Shown here: piece by piece, positions 1-7,158 of the stretch
Position numbering within the stretch: position 1 is the first letter of the stretch
How the letters are laid out: every line of letters begins with the position of its first letter
IMG/VR virus record: IMGVR_UViG_3300027749_000458
Span: 1-24,997 of that record
Source: a virus
Length of the DNA: 24,997 nt
Strand: one strand, 5' to 3'
Notes under the pieces: model-generated
The model's input: the letters and a program-made list of their open reading frames with translations, nothing else
Database searches by the model: none
What the model was told of the DNA's origin: nothing
Translations under genes and position numbers: made by a program

Positions 1-396
1 ATTGTAGTCTATCACTTTGCATTTTAGCTCTTTAGCTCGATCTTGAATCTGTTGGTAAACCCTGCACGCAAGCGCCGACACGATGGCTTTAGGCGAGTTC
101 ATGAGATGCACCAACCTAGCTTCATGGTTTCCCAAAAGATAAACCTGTGGTTGTAGTTGCGACAAGAACGCTAGGCCGTCGTTGAGGTCGCCCTCAGGAT
201 CGCAAGCCTCGTCTGAGGTGCCTTGGCTGCCGGACCTAAGGCAGGCTAAGTCCAGCGCATCCCCTAAATGGATCGTGAGCTGCGGTTTAAATCGCTCCTT
301 AAATGCCAGTACCTGACGCAATAGCGCCTGGTCCGCGAGATGCCCGTGCGAGCACCCTACAGCCATCCAGCGCCGCCATTTGCGGGTAATGTTCAT
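1..396 (-). CDS. Metallophosphoesterase, calcineurin-like (partial, C-terminus off left edge)
   Basis: The first 132 codons are visible; the gene runs off the left edge. Seen: GCSHGHL at residues 14-20, HLGDALD at 43-49 and LLGNHEAR at 87-94. These correspond to the metal-binding motifs I (DxH), II (GDxxD) and III (GNHE) of calcineurin-like phosphoesterases, which hydrolyse phosphomonoesters or diesters with two metal ions. In motif I the usual Asp is a Cys (C15-S-H17). The stretch between motifs II and III is acidic (DEACDPEGDLND) and leads into GLAFLSQLQP. The start is ATG at 396; its ATGA overlaps the stop of the lysozyme gene upstream, which supports the choice and suggests coupled translation. 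The substrate cannot be told from sequence; phage relatives are usually annotated as protein phosphatases or nucleases. Confidence 0.85.
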   Translation of the reverse strand, partial: MNITRKWRRWMAVGCSHGHLADQALLRQVLAFKERFKPQLTIHLGDALDLACLRSGSQGTSDEACDPEGDLNDGLAFLSQLQPQVYLLGNHEARLVHLMNSPKAIVSALACRVYQQIQDRAKELKCKVIDYN

Positions 397-977
397 GCAG
401 TTTCAAACAATTCCGCCTCTCGATCTCGGCGAAGTCGAAGTCCTAATGTATTAGGCCACAATCGTTTCATTTCACGAAATAATTCTGGCACCTTGTCGAG
501 ATTACCTTTTGCAAGCGCCTCTTTAATTTCAACCATTTCCTTGCGGCGATCACCGTTAAGTGAGTTACCACGGTTAAACACAAGTGACAGAAGCGCAGCG
601 GTTTGTTCTGGCTCAAGTTCATCAGCCTGCGGATAGATGCGCAACATATGCAAGTAGAACTTGGGGACAGTTGCCTCCTTGAACACATCAAGTGCTGCGC
701 TCCATTGAATGGTTATGTCCTTGAGAAAAGGCAACTTGGCATGTGCGTCTTGACCTTTCAGGCCGGACACCGCAACAAATCTCGCCAGATCAATGCGATC
801 AAAGTGCTCGCTCCAGTCGCGACTGATACTTGCAGGATCATTGTAGCCCAGATCATAGCCGATTCCGATGGTGATCCCAGATGCTTCGCCTGGCCATTCG
901 GGGTGACGATTGTACTCGTTCTCCCCTCCGGTTTCTTGGTCGATGATGAATTGTAAGCCTTTGTTGTTTAGGTTCAT
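393..977 (-). CDS. Endolysin, pesticin/T4-lysozyme-type muramidase (194 aa)
   Basis: Predicted cell-wall hydrolase that cleaves the glycan backbone of peptidoglycan at lysis. Seen: a catalytic Glu in IIDQETGGENEY (E15), then GITIGIGYDLGY with T36 and D42. The E-T-D order, and the six-residue T-to-D spacing, match the pesticin/T4 lysozyme catalytic triad as I recall it. Further along, LSLVFNRGNSL and a basic C-terminus (LRLRRDREAE) look like the helical C-lobe. There is no signal peptide, so export through the holin pore is expected. At 194 aa it is a single-domain endolysin with no obvious wall-binding module. The ATG at 977 has no Shine-Dalgarno sequence but an A-rich leader. It follows the small Dps-like gene by 30 nt and overlaps the phosphoesterase start by 4 nt. 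Confidence 0.88.
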   Translation of the reverse strand: MNLNNKGLQFIIDQETGGENEYNRHPEWPGEASGITIGIGYDLGYNDPASISRDWSEHFDRIDLARFVAVSGLKGQDAHAKLPFLKDITIQWSAALDVFKEATVPKFYLHMLRIYPQADELEPEQTAALLSLVFNRGNSLNGDRRKEMVEIKEALAKGNLDKVPELFREMKRLWPNTLGLRLRRDREAELFETA

Positions 978-985
978 GTTGTTTT

Positions 986-1020
986 TTATTGTGGAAAAAA
1001 TAGCCCCTTAAACAAGGCTT
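986..1020 (-). terminator. Possible weak intrinsic terminator
   Basis: On the minus strand the end of the Dps-like gene reads AGCC, a loop, then GGCT, followed by TATTTTTTCC. The stem is short (4 bp plus possible G-U pairs) and overlaps the stop codon at 1008. The U-tract is good but the stem is weak, so this could be only an A/T-rich leader for the lysozyme gene. Confidence 0.3.
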
Positions 1021-1364
1021 AAGCGGTAGACAAGATGGTTTACCTCTCCAAGCATGTCGTCGCGCAGAGCAAGTAGATCGGTGGCTCCCTTGAGATCCTT
1101 GTCCATGCCAGCCAGATAGTTCCTCATGCCAGTCAGGATCGTGATAATGGTAGAATCCTCCACGGAAGCCTTTAAGCCAAGATTCACATCCTTGAGAGCC
1201 TCGCGCCCATAACGACCAAAAAAGACTTCAATAAACTCGTCAATCTGCTCACTAAGAGCCTCGTAAGCATCTCCAAACGCCTCATGCTGGGCGAATGATT
1301 TGGTCATCCAATGCCACAATTTGAGCTGGGATTGAAACTGAAGAAGGGGTTGAACTGCGTTCAT
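1008..1364 (-). CDS. Small Dps/ferritin-like helical protein (DUF5856-like)
   Basis: A 118-aa, almost entirely helical, soluble protein. Seen: LKLWHWMTKSFAQHEAF at residues 14-30, then EQIDEFIEVFFGRYG. H27, D42 and E46 have the spacing (15 and 4 residues) of the H, D and E ferroxidase ligands of Dps proteins, and H18 sits where the first Dps His would be, though three residues closer. A related phage family is known to me as DUF5856, of unknown function. At 118 aa it is shorter than bacterial Dps (about 165 aa), so only part of the four-helix bundle can be present. It lies between the membrane proteins and the endolysin. Iron binding is an inference; it could equally be a structural relic of the fold. 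Confidence 0.6.
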   Translation of the reverse strand: MNAVQPLLQFQSQLKLWHWMTKSFAQHEAFGDAYEALSEQIDEFIEVFFGRYGREALKDVNLGLKASVEDSTIITILTGMRNYLAGMDKDLKGATDLLALRDDMLGEVNHLVYRLSLV

Positions 1365-1390
1365 TGTAATTTTGCTGGATTGGGCGATTT

Positions 1391-1723
1391 TTAGGTCGCT
1401 TGCCTTTTGCGTTGCATTGTCTTTTGCGGATTTGGTTTGCTTGATTTTTTTGGAATTTGAAAAAGCAGTGCTACCGATACAAAATTAGCCGCCACTGCAA
1501 ACGACATAAGAGTCTCACTGGGAAGCGGATCTTGCGCCGTGATAATATTACCAACTGCCGAACAAATCGTTATGCATAACCCAGCTTTGCGAATAAAGCA
1601 AAGCGTTGGATTGTCGTGAATCTTTTGGCTTTTATCTAACCAGATGCGCCAGAGCAAGAAATAAACGGCGCTAGCTGTGCAAATGTTAGCGGCGGCGTTG
1701 AGGAGGATGTTGGGCGTCCACAT
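1391..1723 (-). CDS. Small membrane protein, three predicted TM helices
   Basis: From ATG 1723 this encodes 110 aa. Predicted membrane segments are at about residues 5-26 (ending AVYFLLWRIW), 42-60 (AGLCITICSAVGN) and 70-88 (SFAVAANFVSVALLFQI). A lysine/arginine-rich tail (KKSSKPNPQKTMQRKRQAT) is presumably cytoplasmic. A longer reading from a TTG at 1768 adds 15 residues but overlaps the upstream gene further; I prefer the ATG, although neither has a Shine-Dalgarno sequence. It overlaps the upstream 3TM gene by 38 nt. Its place in a run of membrane genes just before the endolysin makes a holin, antiholin or lysis-accessory role plausible. I do not recognise the family. Confidence 0.65.
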   Translation of the reverse strand: MWTPNILLNAAANICTASAVYFLLWRIWLDKSQKIHDNPTLCFIRKAGLCITICSAVGNIITAQDPLPSETLMSFAVAANFVSVALLFQIPKKSSKPNPQKTMQRKRQAT

Positions 1724-1988
1724 ATTTTGAAACGATGCGCTCGACAACTCGAAGACCAGATACCCCAATTAAAAATGCGGTGGCATACTGAAACTCAGAT
1801 CCGTTTTCCACATTCATCCACCGCAAAACCAGTGGCGTTAAATAATTAGCAGATGCTGCCCCCCCAAGAATGGAAATAGCCGACTGCCAAATTGTTTGTT
1901 TTTCGGCTCGCGCTGAGGTCGTTAGCAACGCTCCAAAAAGGCCAGCAATTGCTAATCCTGCGTCAATGCCGGCATCTTTTAGATTCAT
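1686..1988 (-). CDS. Small membrane protein, holin-like
   Basis: A 100-aa protein with three hydrophobic segments: about residues 9-25 (AGLAIAGLFGALLTT), 36-55 (SAISILGGAASANYLTPLVL) and 67-87 (YATAFLIGVSGLRVVERIV). It ends in a charged tail (QHPPQRRR). Size and topology fit small phage holins. The start is secure: ATG at 1988 overlaps the previous stop as ATGA and is preceded by AAGGAG, one of the few good Shine-Dalgarno sequences in the window. With three neighbouring membrane genes it forms a lysis block. Which of the four makes the lethal pore, and whether one is an antiholin, cannot be told from sequence. Confidence 0.7.
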   Translation of the reverse strand: MNLKDAGIDAGLAIAGLFGALLTTSARAEKQTIWQSAISILGGAASANYLTPLVLRWMNVENGSEFQYATAFLIGVSGLRVVERIVSKYVDAQHPPQRRR

Positions 1989-2461
1989 GGTCTCGTCTCC
2001 TTATGGCTAGCCCCGTAATAGTAGGCAGTCACCGCAGTCACAGCCCCGGTAAGCTGGCCCAGCAGCATGGTGAGGGTTTGATTATCCCACAGCTTCATGT
2101 CTCCCGTAAGGAGGCAACAGATGATTGTCAAAAAAGTTCCCACCAACGTAAGGGCCAAAATTGCAGGCACTCGCGAATTGGTTGCAACCTGCATGGCGCG
2201 GGCATCAGCTCGGTCTTGTACCGCCAGTTTCTCAGCCTCAATGCCCAGTTCTGCTAGCCTTTGCTTAAGCGCGGTGTCAGCGGCCTGCAAGGAGGCAATC
2301 TGCTCCGGCGTTAGGCTGTTGCTGGCTAGCGCCTTCTCTACGCTAGCTTTTGTCTTGTCGCTTAAACCAAGAGCGGAGCCCACGGCCTCAACGGCGACTC
2401 CACCGAGCGGCCCCCCGAGGCAGGTAGCGATTGTTGGTATTATTTTGCCTAGCCAATCCAT
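1985..2461 (-). CDS. Holin, GTA-holin 3TM-like (158 aa)
   Basis: Resembles the GTA_holin_3TM family (PF11351), the membrane protein that releases endolysin in many phages and gene transfer agents. Seen from ATG 2461: an N-terminal amphipathic/hydrophobic stretch (WLGKIIPTIATCLGGPLGG), a charged helix (LKQRLAELGIEAEKLAVQDR), the family-typical DRADARAMQVATNSR, then two membrane helices (VPAILALTLVGTFLTIICCL and LTMLLGQLTGAVTAVTAYYY) ending YYGASHKE. The frame stays open upstream, but the extra residues overlap the preceding gene and look unlike protein, so MDWLGK is taken as the start. It overlaps the upstream gene by 13 nt and the downstream start by 4 nt. Confidence 0.78.
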   Translation of the reverse strand: MDWLGKIIPTIATCLGGPLGGVAVEAVGSALGLSDKTKASVEKALASNSLTPEQIASLQAADTALKQRLAELGIEAEKLAVQDRADARAMQVATNSRVPAILALTLVGTFLTIICCLLTGDMKLWDNQTLTMLLGQLTGAVTAVTAYYYGASHKETRP

Positions 2462-2739
2462 GATTTCAAGAGTGCTACAGCAACCACAGCAATGGAAGGC
2501 AGAATGAAGTCTAGCAACCCCTTCAGTGTCCACGCCCGCGACTCGAGTCCGCCGAAGTACGGCATGTTCCGGCGATAGCCGTTGTAGTTCTGCTCGATGT
2601 TGCGGTATTCCGCTTGGGCGTACTCACGACCGATGAAGTAGAAGCTACCAGCAGCGGCACCAACCCACCAGTCACCGGAGACAAGGCCGATGACGGCTTG
2701 CAGGACGAGGGCGATGACTGGGTGGGCGAGATGGTTCAC
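2449..2739 (-). CDS. Small membrane protein of phage lysis region
   Basis: A 96-aa protein with GTG start at 2739, which overlaps the previous stop as GTGA. It has a hydrophobic N-terminal segment (HPVIALVLQAVIGLVSG, then WWVGAAAGSFYFIGREYAQ). A polar, Tyr/Asn-rich middle follows (YRNIEQNYNGYRRNMPYFGG), then a second membrane segment near the C-terminus (DFILPSIAVVAVALLKSW). The pattern of GRE, AEYR, MPYFGG and a terminal membrane helix is familiar from other podovirus lysis regions, but I know no function for it. It might be a second holin or an inner-membrane lysis factor. Confidence 0.7.
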   Translation of the reverse strand: MNHLAHPVIALVLQAVIGLVSGDWWVGAAAGSFYFIGREYAQAEYRNIEQNYNGYRRNMPYFGGLESRAWTLKGLLDFILPSIAVVAVALLKSWIG

Positions 2740-2942
2740 AGGTTGTTTGGTGAGTCGTCAGTGATAGGCAGGTTGTGGTTGCTGCCCGCAGGAGTGTCGT
2801 CGTCTTCACGTTGGAACTGCCGTTGAATTTGGCTGTTAATGCTGGCTATCAACGGAGCAGCAACTCTGTACGGAACTTCACCAAGAGCGGCATTGAGTAC
2901 TTGGAGTTGTTCTTGGGTAAATGTGAGTGAAACAGTTTTCAT
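2736..2942 (-). CDS. Small soluble phage protein, unknown function
   Basis: A 68-aa protein from ATG 2942; the start overlaps the stop of the spike gene by one base (TAATG), which favours it over a longer reading upstream. Seen: a helical N-terminal half (TFTQEQLQVLNAALGEVPY, RVAAPLIASINSQIQRQF) and an acidic/polar disordered tail (REDDDTPAGSNHNL). Similar short proteins with EQ..VL..AL.E.PY and IN.QI occur near lysis genes of podoviruses, with no known function to my knowledge. It sits at the junction between the tailspike and the lysis genes. Confidence 0.65.
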   Translation of the reverse strand: MKTVSLTFTQEQLQVLNAALGEVPYRVAAPLIASINSQIQRQFQREDDDTPAGSNHNLPITDDSPNNL

Positions 2943-4036
2943 TACGGAACAATATTTAGCACAGATCCATTTATCCAAATATCTCCAGAAACAAGTCCGG
3001 CAGAAGATGTTGGCAATCCAGACATATTTGCTTTACCAGTAAGCAAAAGTTTACCAAAAGCAGTTCCTGTATCTATTTTTAGATTCCCAGAAGAGTCTCC
3101 AAAAATTCGTGGTGAACTATATATAAAATCATTTCCAAAGAAAATTGCGTTTTTGATCCCAGTTGAAAGCCTTATCACAGTATCAGTGTAAGTCCCTCCA
3201 GTTGCATTTATGAGGCTTGCCATTGTTGCCCCAGATTGAGCTGCAAGTCCGGCTCCAGAAATTCCATCTATTACAATCCCATTACCCCAACTTCCTCCAC
3301 CAACACCTCCAATTTGCATTGCTGGTGCTGATGTTGGTATTGTGAATATATTTAATACCAGCCCAATTGAGTTGCCGCTAATTGTTGTTCCAGATGCTGG
3401 GGCTATATCAATCTCTAATCCAACAAGTTTTGCGTTGTTTGCACCGGAGGCGTTTCTAGCAATAAAATTAGCAGCAAACACTGTGTCGTCAGTTGTTCTA
3501 GAAACACAATCAGATATTATTCCAACAACATCAGTATTTGTATTTTTGTTATTTGCAAATACAAACAAAGCAGTAGCAGGAGCTGAAGTTGTGGAATTAT
3601 ATCCAGAATCAAATGTTTTGCTGATTCCTTGAAATGTAAAAGATTTTCCGGTCCAGATTCCAGCTTCTCCCTTCAATGAGTATTCGGATTCTTCAACAAT
3701 TCCCTCTATGCCCATAACTGATCCAGCAACTGCCGCTGCTTGGGATCGTGTTGCGGCTCCAGACCCAGATTGACGAAAAATGGTTCCTCCAGAAATAGAG
3801 CCAGTGCCAGAAGTGTATGCTCCAGACTCAAAAACAACACTAACGCTGCTCGTTAAAGTGATTGAAGAAGTAATTTTGTAGTTACCTGAAGGCAACACAA
3901 CATACACAGCACCACTTGTAACTGCCGCCTGAATTGCCGCAGTATCATCAGCCACCCCGTCCCCCACCGCCCCGAACTGGAGTACTGAGACGATGCCGTT
4001 TAGCTTTGATGCGTTTTGAAAAGATTTGCTGCTCAT
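2942..4036 (-). CDS. Tailspike, pectate-lyase-type beta-helix (364 aa)
   Basis: Receptor-binding or polysaccharide-degrading spike. Seen: residues 15-45 contain VLQFGAVGDGVADDTAAIQ, the classic start of pectate-lyase-3 type right-handed beta-helices. It is followed by repeating short strands (VVLPSGNYKITSSITL) and a Gly/Ser/Ala-rich body. The C-terminus (GLPTSSAGLVSGDIWINGSV) resembles the end module of many phage spikes. There is no P22-type head-binding domain in this protein; that domain is the core of the next gene upstream, 8 nt away, so the two probably assemble as adapter and spike. The gene is visibly richer in A and T than its neighbours, as expected for an exchanged host-range gene. 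Catalytic residues cannot be assigned. Confidence 0.82.
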   Translation of the reverse strand: MSSKSFQNASKLNGIVSVLQFGAVGDGVADDTAAIQAAVTSGAVYVVLPSGNYKITSSITLTSSVSVVFESGAYTSGTGSISGGTIFRQSGSGAATRSQAAAVAGSVMGIEGIVEESEYSLKGEAGIWTGKSFTFQGISKTFDSGYNSTTSAPATALFVFANNKNTNTDVVGIISDCVSRTTDDTVFAANFIARNASGANNAKLVGLEIDIAPASGTTISGNSIGLVLNIFTIPTSAPAMQIGGVGGGSWGNGIVIDGISGAGLAAQSGATMASLINATGGTYTDTVIRLSTGIKNAIFFGNDFIYSSPRIFGDSSGNLKIDTGTAFGKLLLTGKANMSGLPTSSAGLVSGDIWINGSVLNIVP

Positions 4037-4044
4037 AGTGTTAG

Positions 4045-4815
4045 TTATGCGTTTTTGACCGTCAAAAATAGAAGCTGATCACCTAGTGCTGCTCCTGTTG
4101 TTAATGTGATTCGTGTTGGAGTGCTTTCAGTAAAATCTGTGCCAGATAATAGCGCCATCCCGTTTCTGAACACAATCAGCGCGCCTGTCCCGTTAGGATA
4201 CGTCATCGTTGTGAGGTTAAAAACAGTCTGACCAGCGGTGGCAGTAAGTACTTGGCTTAGGAACGATGCGCTAGTTTGGTTTGGTGCTATAGCAATTACA
4301 GCGGCGACAAATAGAAATTGATCTCCAGCAGCTCCTGGAGCATCAAGCACAATTTGAGTTGCACTTGTTTCGGAATAATCGCTAGACAGCAATAATAGCC
4401 CATTCCTATACACCTGAATTGAGTTTGTGTTTGGAATGTAGTTAATTGCAGACAGGTTAAATGTTGTCTGCCCTGAAGTAGCTGTCTGAAGTTCTACCCT
4501 GCTTGATGTTGGAGTGCCGGCAGCCGTTTCAACTTGAGACGAGAATACCAAAGCGTGGTTTCTGTTCCTGATCGTAATCGAGTAAAAGGCGCCTTGGATA
4601 AAGAACCTGCTAGGCGTCCCTTGTCTGCTTGGGTATCCACTAATAGTCCTCACCGGGTTGGCCGCAGGAATGGTCAATGCAGCGTCCCAGAAGATGTTTA
4701 CAGGGGCTGTCTCTGGATTCAGGTTAGACTGGCCGATAAAGATGTAACCGCCCTCTAGCGGGGCTCCTGTCGTGTCAGTGAAGAATGGGAATGGAGATAC
4801 GATGGAAGAGGACAT
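4045..4815 (-). CDS. Tailspike adapter with P22-type head-binding domain and two repeated beta-domains
   Basis: 256 aa. Residues about 7-95 (PFPFFTDTTGAPLEGGYIF, then IGQSNLNPETAPVNIFWD and YSITIRNRNHALVF) match the head-binding domain of P22 tailspike gp9, which docks on the gp4/gp10 tail hub. Two tandem domains of about 67 residues follow, at 107-173 and 187-253. Each starts TATSGQTTFNL or TATAGQTVFNL, passes through IQVYRNG or LIVFRNG and a DYSE or DFTE motif, and ends GDQFLF or GDQLLF. There is no enzyme domain. The start ATG overlaps the upstream stop (TAATG) and is preceded by AGGAG. Role inferred: links the tail hub to the beta-helix spike encoded next, or to fibres. Confidence 0.85.
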   Translation of the reverse strand: MSSSIVSPFPFFTDTTGAPLEGGYIFIGQSNLNPETAPVNIFWDAALTIPAANPVRTISGYPSRQGTPSRFFIQGAFYSITIRNRNHALVFSSQVETAAGTPTSSRVELQTATSGQTTFNLSAINYIPNTNSIQVYRNGLLLLSSDYSETSATQIVLDAPGAAGDQFLFVAAVIAIAPNQTSASFLSQVLTATAGQTVFNLTTMTYPNGTGALIVFRNGMALLSGTDFTESTPTRITLTTGAALGDQLLFLTVKNA

Positions 4816-7157
4816 TACTTGGACTCCTGTTTGGGTTCGACAGTTGATGAGAAAAATGTGGCGCGAGCTGCCTGCGGGATGTTAGCGGCATCTGCAAACT
4901 TACGAAAGGCAGAACTTTTTAAGACTTCAGCCTCAGCCTTGGGTGCGCCTGCCGGATATTTTACTGCCATTTCTTTGATCAACTTTTGGAATCCAGGAGA
5001 CATTAAAAGCTCGTCAGCGGCCTGAAGTGGGGCAGTCTTTTTCGCCATCAATGCAGTGGTCACAGCCGTTGTTACAGCATATCCAATTCCATGTCCTCCC
5101 AGTCCAATTTGGCTTGCAAGAGCTTCTGCTGGAGTCCCAATGGCAACGCCAGTAGCTACATTTTTTGCAGCTTGAATAACCTTTTCCATTGGGCGTTCTA
5201 CTATTTTCATCCCTTCAGCAATCCTTCCAGTGGAAATCTTTTCTGAAAGTCTAGCAGTGATGTATGTCGATAAATCTGCAAGTGACTGTAAGTTCCGCCG
5301 AGACTCAGCAGGAAGATTGCTCATAACCAGTGCTTTTGCTCTTGGATTTCGTTCAATCCCACGCCACCAGTTTGCAAAAGAATCAAAGTTTAATTCACCT
5401 TTTGCTTGTGTAAACTTTCCGAATGCCTGACTCAATCCAGTAGCCACAATGTCTTTTCTAAGTTCTTTTGGTGCAGTGTTTAATATTTTTACAAGCTGAT
5501 CAACATCGCCTGCTGCAAGCACATTGGTGGCAGTCTGAAGCTTTCCAGAAAGGCTCTTATCGAGTTGATCTCCAAAAAGAGTCGTCAACCGATCTTCAAG
5601 CTGCTTCCGTTGAACCGTAAAAGCTTTGGCCTGCTGGCTCAACTCGCCCGCACCAACTGCTTCAGCAACGCGCCCAGCATCTTCAGATAAAAGAGCGTAG
5701 TATTTTTTGGCTAAACCAATTCCAGCATCAGAAAAAGGCCCCATACCGCGAGCTGCATCTCCAACTTCTTGGCGTCTACGTTCAAGAAGCGCGTATGTTG
5801 GCATTTTTACTCCAATAATTTTACCATCGGCATCATATATTCTTTTTGGTCGAAGATCATCCCGAATGGCTTGCTCCATTTTCCCGAGTTTATCAACTCC
5901 ACCAAACTCAGATGCAGCCTTGTTGATTTCGGCCATCGTTGATGTGCTGGGAGCTGAAGTTTTTGCTGGAATAGTTTCTCTTAGTTTATTCCACAAAGCA
6001 TCCTCAGAAGTTTTAAGAGCTTCGTGAGTGCCCTGCATTGTAGATTTCACTTTTTCGCTTAATCCTGCAAAATCTCTACTTCCACCAAGTTCTTCAAGAA
6101 GTTTATTTGCGCGATCTCCAAGGGCATAAAGTTGCTCTTTCTGTTGCACTCCAAGACGAGAATTTGGCGCAGAAGCTATTGCTTGCGCCAATTGTGCATA
6201 CTGTGGATCTTTTGCTAAAAGTTCTGGAGACAACTCAAGACCAAGATCCGATGCGGCTTTCTGCATTTTTGGATCAGCAATAGCTTTTGCAGCAAACTCT
6301 TCCATTGCCGCCTTGTTGCCGCGAGCTGCTTTGATTGCGATCTCCGCTATTGGTATTGCTTCTTTTTGAGCCTGATACTCAGCTTGAAATGCCGGGGTTC
6401 CGATACCCACTCCCATGCCTCCAGCCATGCCTCCAGCCAGACCTGCTCCAAACTGAGCAGCAGGCCCAAGGCCAGCTTCTTTGGCTGCCTGTGTGCCCAA
6501 TGCCGCTCCACCACCTATTGCCATCTGGGTAGCAGGTTGAGTTGATATGGCTTCTCCCACAATAGCGGGCACCGAAGATAAAGTTGGAGCTGCTGCCATT
6601 AATGCTCTTCCAATTCCGACACCAGATGCCGCTTCTGCTATGCCTTTTGTAGTGGCCTGTACAAGCCGTGCTGCCTCCGTGTCAGCTTGTGGAACCCCTA
6701 AATAAGTCAAAAAATGCTGCATAGCCTCATCGGGCCTGCTGTAGTTTGTTCCAAATGTCTTGTTGATTTTGTCTACGGCTGCGCCTGCCATTTCAGACTG
6801 AGCAATTCCCATTGCTCCAGCGCCTGCAAAAAATCCAGGGATAGCTCCAATGCCAGCAATCGGAGCGCCTAATGCTGCACCAATTGCTCCTCCGGCAGCA
6901 ATCGGACCAGCGCCACGAACAGCGCCGCCAGCTATCTGCGCGGCTTGGGATGGCTGCGGCTCAATATTGCCGATAGGTTTTTCAAGCATTCCTGCATGCT
7001 CTATGGGAGCATTCGATGCCTTTTGTTGGTTATACAACGCCATCAACTCAGCATCAGACAGCTTTGACAGATCCTGAGGCTGCGCCTGTACTGGCTGCTG
7101 TTGCTGCTTATACAGAGCCATCAACTCTGCATCTGAAAGTGTAGACAGATCAGCCAT
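4815..7157 (-). CDS. DNA-ejection/internal virion protein (P22 gp16 position, 780 aa)
   Basis: Largest of three consecutive genes in the place of P22 gp7-gp20-gp16, the proteins injected with the DNA. Seen: two copies of DLSxLSDAELMALYxQQ at residues 3-20 and 29-46. A long Gly/Ala-rich hydrophobic segment at about 77-120 (AGGAVRGAGPIAAGGAIGAALGAPIAGIG in pieces) could insert in a membrane. A long helical, Lys/Glu-rich body (about 265-650) follows, with a second Ala/Gly-rich hydrophobic patch near 680-710. No lytic transglycosylase motif is evident. The short DLSxLSDxEL motif recurs in ejection proteins of other phages. It overlaps the tailspike adapter by one base and follows the gp20-position gene by one base. 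Confidence 0.75.
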   Translation of the reverse strand: MADLSTLSDAELMALYKQQQQPVQAQPQDLSKLSDAELMALYNQQKASNAPIEHAGMLEKPIGNIEPQPSQAAQIAGGAVRGAGPIAAGGAIGAALGAPIAGIGAIPGFFAGAGAMGIAQSEMAGAAVDKINKTFGTNYSRPDEAMQHFLTYLGVPQADTEAARLVQATTKGIAEAASGVGIGRALMAAAPTLSSVPAIVGEAISTQPATQMAIGGGAALGTQAAKEAGLGPAAQFGAGLAGGMAGGMGVGIGTPAFQAEYQAQKEAIPIAEIAIKAARGNKAAMEEFAAKAIADPKMQKAASDLGLELSPELLAKDPQYAQLAQAIASAPNSRLGVQQKEQLYALGDRANKLLEELGGSRDFAGLSEKVKSTMQGTHEALKTSEDALWNKLRETIPAKTSAPSTSTMAEINKAASEFGGVDKLGKMEQAIRDDLRPKRIYDADGKIIGVKMPTYALLERRRQEVGDAARGMGPFSDAGIGLAKKYYALLSEDAGRVAEAVGAGELSQQAKAFTVQRKQLEDRLTTLFGDQLDKSLSGKLQTATNVLAAGDVDQLVKILNTAPKELRKDIVATGLSQAFGKFTQAKGELNFDSFANWWRGIERNPRAKALVMSNLPAESRRNLQSLADLSTYITARLSEKISTGRIAEGMKIVERPMEKVIQAAKNVATGVAIGTPAEALASQIGLGGHGIGYAVTTAVTTALMAKKTAPLQAADELLMSPGFQKLIKEMAVKYPAGAPKAEAEVLKSSAFRKFADAANIPQAARATFFSSTVEPKQESK
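7031..7151 (-). repeat. Direct repeat encoding the DLSxLSDAELMALY motif
   Basis: Two similar copies of about 43 bp, at 7031-7073 and 7109-7151, lie 78 bp apart within the start of the ejection-protein gene. Both encode the peptide DLSxLSDAELMALYxQQ, and the DNA copies differ at several third positions. This points to an old in-frame duplication kept by selection rather than a recent one. Confidence 0.85.
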
Positions 7158-7158
7158 A

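Noticed and set aside
2462-2533. Upstream extension of the holin gene
   Set aside because: The added residues overlap the neighbouring membrane-protein gene and are Cys/His-rich and unlike the family; MDWLGK matches the expected holin N-terminus.
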